Shown: in pieces, positions 59,332-64,000 of the stretch
Position numbering within the stretch: the stretch's first letter is position 1
Layout of the letters: every line of letters begins with the position of its first letter
Origin: Episyrphus balteatus
Lineage: Eukaryota; Arthropoda; Insecta; Diptera; Syrphidae
DNA length: 64,000 nucleotides
Reading direction: 5' to 3'
Assembly (NCBI RefSeq): GCF_945859705.1
Contig: NC_079134.1
Coordinates: 34,114,576 to 34,178,575 of the forward strand
The notes under the pieces: model-generated
Database searches by the model: none
Told to the model about the DNA's origin: nothing
Seen by the model: only the letters and a program-made list of their open reading frames with translations
Program-made: the position numbers and the translations under genes

Positions 59332-60747
59332 ATGCCTGGTCCCGCGGGGCTAGGTGGATCCCGTTACAGGCATTTGCCGCTTGATGTGGATTCATCCTTT
59401 TCCCAACCCAATAAAAAACATAAATCCAATATAACCCCAACTCCTTTATATACTTACCCCGAACTTCCAACTTCAACAAACACAAAAAATCCCAAATTTA
59501 TAGTGATCTCTCCCAAATCAAATGAAAAGCCCATATCGTCCCTCAATCCTTTCCTATTAAAAAAATCAATTGACAATATATCCAAAGAATATGATCAAAT
59601 TTCTCAATTGCGTGACGGCAACCTTCTTGTCTTAGTTAAAACAGAAAAAATTGCGGAAACATTCCTTAAAGTTGACAATCTTGCCAAAACTTGTCCAGTA
59701 ATTGTAAAATTGCATGACAAACTAAACGAGTCAAAGGGCATTGCCTATGCCCCTTGTTTGATCAACACCCCAAAAGACGTAATACTTGAAGAAATGGAAT
59801 GTCAAGGAGTTAAAGATGTTTATAAATTTACCAAAAACGTGGATGGCAAGCAGAGAGAAACCGGTTTAATTCTCTTTACATTCAACCTCTACTACACCCC
59901 GAAAACAGTTGACATTGGCTTTTTTAAAGCAAAAGTCACTGAATACATACCAAATCCAATGCGCTGTCGTAGTTGCCAACTTCTCGGTCACACGAGTAAA
60001 CGGTGTACTGGTGAAGCAAAATGCGATATTTGCAGTCTCCCTCCGCACACTCCTCAACCTTGCACTAAAACTATGTGTGCAAATTGCTCACAAGCTCACT
60101 CGTCTTCTTCTAAGACTTGTCCTGCTTATAAAGAAGCCAAAGAAATCCTAACAATAAAAACCCACAAAAAATGCACAATGGCTGAAGCTAAAAAAATTCA
60201 TAGAGAACAAAATAACATCCCCGCTCATTTCTCATCCTCATCAGAGTTATTTTCCGAAAAAACAAAGCAAAACGCGGATGATTCAGCAGCACAAATTCTT
60301 AATAAAGAAAGTGAACAAAACTCTCATAAATCTAATCAAACTAACACAGCAAAATCAACTTTAAACTCTGAAAGAACCAAAACTAACAGTACAAATTCCA
60401 CAATTCATAACCTTGCCATAAATATACCTCAAAACACCATTATATCCACCACTTCCAATGATTATCATCCAACTTCTCCCAAATTAAACAATCATAAGAA
60501 ACAAGATCTTAATTTAACTCAAGAACCAAAAATACCCGATCCAACTCCTTTATCTGATTTTTCCAAAATTTCAGAAACAAACCCAAACAACTCTATTACC
60601 ACACAGCCCGATTCATCTGAAAAATCAAAAACCCACACATCTAATAAACAATCTCAATCCCCTATTTCAAAAGTAACTCAAGCTCTGCTTGAAAAACATA
60701 AATACTACGTAGAAAACCCAGACCCACAAGATGTCGATATGCTATAA
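59332..60747 (+). CDS. I-type retrotransposon ORF1 (nucleic-acid-binding, zinc knuckles)
   Basis: 471 aa starting MPGPAGLGGSRYRHLP. The middle has three CCHC-like knuckles in the order CRSCQLLGHTSKRC, CDICSLPPHTPQPC and CANCSQAHSSSSKTC (about residues 212-263), as in Gag-like ORF1 proteins that coat the element RNA. The N-terminal half (residues 40-190) resembles the RNA-recognition-like part of such proteins. The C-terminal half is Ser/Asn/Thr-rich and low complexity. The ORF is uninterrupted. Its last codons overlap the start of ORF2 by 17 nt (ORF2 ATG at 60731), so ORF2 may be made by reinitiation or by frameshift. Confidence 0.88.
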   Translation: MPGPAGLGGSRYRHLPLDVDSSFSQPNKKHKSNITPTPLYTYPELPTSTNTKNPKFIVISPKSNEKPISSLNPFLLKKSIDNISKEYDQISQLRDGNLLVLVKTEKIAETFLKVDNLAKTCPVIVKLHDKLNESKGIAYAPCLINTPKDVILEEMECQGVKDVYKFTKNVDGKQRETGLILFTFNLYYTPKTVDIGFFKAKVTEYIPNPMRCRSCQLLGHTSKRCTGEAKCDICSLPPHTPQPCTKTMCANCSQAHSSSSKTCPAYKEAKEILTIKTHKKCTMAEAKKIHREQNNIPAHFSSSSELFSEKTKQNADDSAAQILNKESEQNSHKSNQTNTAKSTLNSERTKTNSTNSTIHNLAINIPQNTIISTTSNDYHPTSPKLNNHKKQDLNLTQEPKIPDPTPLSDFSKISETNPNNSITTQPDSSEKSKTHTSNKQSQSPISKVTQALLEKHKYYVENPDPQDVDML

Positions 60748-63700
60748 CTACACTAACATCGAACCACTACTTGACTCCGCTGATCGGGAATTGAGTCAGC
60801 CGAGCTCTTCAGAGAGCTTGGTTGCCTCAACATCCGAGCCGCGGAGTCAAGAAACTGATCACCCCAATAACGACAACACCAATTTAATACAAAATGACTC
60901 AAAGTCCACCTACATAACTAAAGAAAAAACCAAAATCCTTCAATGGAATATGAAGGGTTTTATTAATAACTACAATGAGTTGTGTATTCTTATTAAAGTA
61001 TACATGCCAAGTGTGATTTCTCTTCAAGAAACTCACTGCGCAGCCAATTTCAAACCGAATATACCAAAAATATATGAAGGTTACTTTCATAACTTACCAC
61101 AAAACGTAACATCAAAACAAGGAATAGCTATTTTAGTAAGAAAAGGTATACCACATAAACTAAAGGTGATTAATTCTCCCATTCTTACACTAGCAGTTGA
61201 AATTCAACTCCCATGTAATTTTACAATAATATCGATATACATACATCCTAATCAGTCGTTTGCCATCAATGATCTTGTTAATATAACTGACCAAATAAGC
61301 ACGCCAGTTATTTTAACTGGCGATGTTAATTCATGGAGCGTTCTCTGGGGCTCCCCCGTAACCAACTGTAGAGGTGCGATCTTAGAAAGGTTTGTATCTA
61401 ACTCTAACCTCATAATTCTCAATGATGGCTCCCCTACTCATTTTTCCACCCATCAAAGCTTCCCACATATAGACATAACCACCTGTTCCCCTACATTGTT
61501 TCCAAAAATATCATGGATCGCATTAGAAAATCTTTAAAACAGTGATCACTTCCCTATAATAACGACATTAATATCTAGTCAAACACTTGAAAAGTATCGT
61601 GTTACTCCCAAGTTTAAAACTGATCTTGCAAACTGGACCGTTTTTCAACACCATATCACACAAAATTTATCGTGCACGAGCACTTCCTCAAACATTAATC
61701 AAGAGACAGCTCGACTTACTAAAGCGATTAGATTTGCAGCCAACCTCTCAATTCCCCAAAATTCGCCAAAACCTCCAAGTCGGAACGTGTCTTGGTGGAA
61801 TTCAGAGCTCAACTCATTAAAAAAAATAAAAAACAAGGCATGGAAACTTTTCAAAAAATATCCTAACCAGCTTAACCTTCTCGCATTTAAAAAATCAAAT
61901 GCTAAATTTCGTAGGGAATTAAAAATTTCAAAGGTAAATAAATTTAATGTAATTACATCATCAATAAACCCCACATCTTCTCCCTCTAAAATCTGGCAAG
62001 AAATCCGCTGTCTAACAGGTTCTTATACACCGCACTCTATAATGTGTATAGAAGACCAAGGTAATAAAATCATTACCCCGAGCGAAATAAGTAACGTTTT
62101 CGCAAAAACGTGGTCAAATCTCTCCAACGATGAAAACTTTTCTTTGTCTTTCAGAACTAATAAAATTCAATCACTGAATTCACCTTTTAATACTAATTAC
62201 CTTTCTTCTCAATCTCTACATATTGAAACACCAATTTCTAAAATAGAGCTCGAAAGCTGCCTCTCCAAATTAAAAGGCAAAACTCCCAGCAGGGATCGGA
62301 TTTCTTATCCGATGCTGAAAAACCTTCCAACAACAGCTAAATCTAGACTTATACAATTATACAATAACATTCTTGATACTGGTATCATTCCACAAAGCTG
62401 GAAGTTAGCAACCATTCTGCCTTTACCAAAACCAAAAAAAATAAACACGAGTGTCAACGAGTACCGTCCAATATCACTTATTCCCTGTGCTTCTAAAGTA
62501 TTGGAAAAAATTGTTGCGAAACGACTGCTTTGGTTTCTGGAATCCAAAAACCTTTTAAGCCCCAATCAAGTAGCTTTCAAAGCTAACAAAGGCTGTGACG
62601 ACGCACTCCTTCACCTCGATTATTATGTTACAAAAGCTCTATCGGCTCGAAACCATGTGACTATCTTGTCACTTGACTTTGAAAAGGCTTTCGATAGAAT
62701 TGGTATACATCAAGTCTTAAACAAAATTAAAGCCTGGGGTATAGGCCCGAAGATTTTTCAGTACATAAAATCTTTTTTGACAAATAGAAAAATTTGTGTC
62801 AAAACAAATAATTGCTTTTCTGAATATTACTCTTTACAGAACGGTATCCCCCAAGGGTCTCCACTGTCTGTGGTTCTGTTTCTGATTGCTTTTGATGAAA
62901 TTAGCTCTATAATATCAAACTATTCACAACTTGACCATTGTATCTATGCCGATGACGTGTACATTTTATGCAGGCATAACAGTCTTGTAGAACAACAAAA
63001 TATATTCACTAACGTTCTTTCAGACATTTTAACTTGGTCCGATAATTCCGGAGCAAAATTATCTGTAGACAAATGCAAAACATTACATATATGTCGTAAA
63101 ACATCTTGCAAAAAAAATACTTTTAACTTCAATAATGTAAACATACAAAATGTAAATACGTTAAGTATATTAGGTATTATTTTTAGTGATAGATATAATT
63201 TTAAAAACCATTGCATTGAGTTAAAAAAAAGTCTAGCTGCTAGGGCTAACATCGTTAAATACTTATCATGTAGTAAATCTAATGCTCATCTAAACACTCT
63301 ATGTAACGTTGCAAGATCTCTGGTACTAAGTAAGATTGACTATGGTTTTCTTATCTATGGTAACTCCCCAAAAACAACAATCAACATTATCAAAGCCCCA
63401 TATCACCAAACAGTTCGTAGATGCTTAAACGCTTTTCCCACCAGTCCTATACGTAATATTATGGCGGAAGCTGGACTTCCTTCAGTCGACGAACGCATTC
63501 TTGAAAGCAGAGTTAAACTATATGTAAAACTGTCATTTACACAAGGCTCCATTATAAATGATGATGTTAAATCAATCTTGCAAGCAAAATATCCCAAGCG
63601 TATTCCATCAGCTCTATCAATCGCAATAAAAACCGCAAATTCAATGGAACTTCCTGTTGTGAAAAACAGTAAATACTTCCCAATGTTCCCACCTTGGTCT

Positions 63701-64000
63701 ATTCAAAACTCATCTTTTATCATGGATTTGGCAGACTACACAAAGGGTAATACATCCAGCAAAATGTACCGAGCATTATTTCAAGAAGTAACAACTTTAT
63801 TGAAGTCGAATGGTTGGAAATTTGTATACACCGACGGCTCTAAAACCCAATACAGCACATCATTCGCATCAACTTACGAAGATGGTTCATTGCTATCTAT
63901 AGGTTTATTAGATAATATAGCTTCAATTTTTACCGCCGAGGCATCAGCGATCCTTGAAACCGCAACTATAATGTCAAAGCTAAACAACAATTTTGTTATA
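60731..64000 (+). pseudogene. I-type retrotransposon ORF2 (endonuclease-RT-RNase H), one nonsense codon, partial
   Basis: Starts MSICYNYTNIEP. The AP-endonuclease domain shows ILQWNMKGF, SLQETH and GDVNSW. At 61535-61537 a TAA interrupts what would otherwise read WIALENL-x-NSDHFPI, just before the last catalytic endonuclease motif SDH. After the stop the same frame is open to the window edge with no second stop seen: RT motifs EYRPISL, LSLDFEKAFD, NGIPQGSPLS and the catalytic YADD at about 62945, then RNase H with YTDGSK (about 63827) and FTAEASAILE. A single substitution in over 3 kb indicates a young copy that would not make full ORF2 unless the codon is read through. The stop is seen directly; inactivity is inference. 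Confidence 0.87.

Larger units (their letters stand above)
59140..64000 (+). mobile_element. I-type non-LTR retrotransposon, nearly intact, cut by window end
   Basis: Order: 5' UTR (about 59140-59331), ORF1 with zinc knuckles, short ORF overlap, ORF2 with endonuclease, reverse transcriptase and RNase H. RNase H after RT separates it from the jockey clade and fits the I group. The 5' end near GCAGTCACCGACTAG is a guess; no left target duplication can be matched because the 3' end is outside the window. Confidence 0.85.

Noticed and set aside
61587..61820. 77-aa ORF within the retrotransposon
   Set aside because: Wrong frame; the ORF2 frame is open here and matches the family.

Overview
The window looks like a piece of a higher-fly (Diptera: Brachycera) nuclear genome, not Drosophila itself. 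It is very AT-rich, has long introns, and is crowded with DNA transposon remnants. The main host gene is the NF-kappaB/Rel factor dorsal (dl) on the + strand. Its Rel homology region, nuclear localisation signal and C-terminal tail match my recollection of Drosophila Dorsal almost exon for exon. No database search was run. Species is not identified.

Layout. 1-20930: no host gene recognised. This stretch holds a nested set of transposons (410-3246), a large Tc1-like palindrome (8705-10192), a GGGGCCCC-rich array (10270-11526), other fold-back elements, and a terminal-repeat element carrying a tRNA-like segment (13621-14054). 20931-20972: a probable 42-nt coding microexon for a longer dorsal N-terminus. 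21000-27830: more repeats, including a 5'-truncated RTE-type retrotransposon with a clear target-site duplication (24414-25165). 29822-37621: three candidate alternative 5' exons of dorsal, at about 29822-30179, 33215-33308, and ending at 37621. Each ends in a good splice donor in a phase compatible with the common exon that begins at 37762. 37762-53463: the dorsal body. Canonical Dorsal is about 685 aa from seven coding segments. The exon at 41680 also reads through its splice donor for another 1.85 kb (stop at 43611), predicting a Dorsal-B-type isoform of about 979 aa without the usual NLS and C-terminus. 56813-57189 (minus): the last coding exon of a UBR7-like E3 ligase, convergent with dorsal. 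About 59140-64000: a non-LTR retrotransposon of the I type. ORF1 is intact. ORF2 is open to the window edge except for one in-frame TAA at 61535-61537.

How it fits together. Dorsal appears to use several promoters and N-termini and two alternative C-termini: canonical nuclear Rel factor versus B form. Its introns have been repeatedly invaded by short terminal-inverted-repeat elements. Many of these have visible target duplications (TA, TTAA, 8 bp), so the order of insertion can be read from the nesting.
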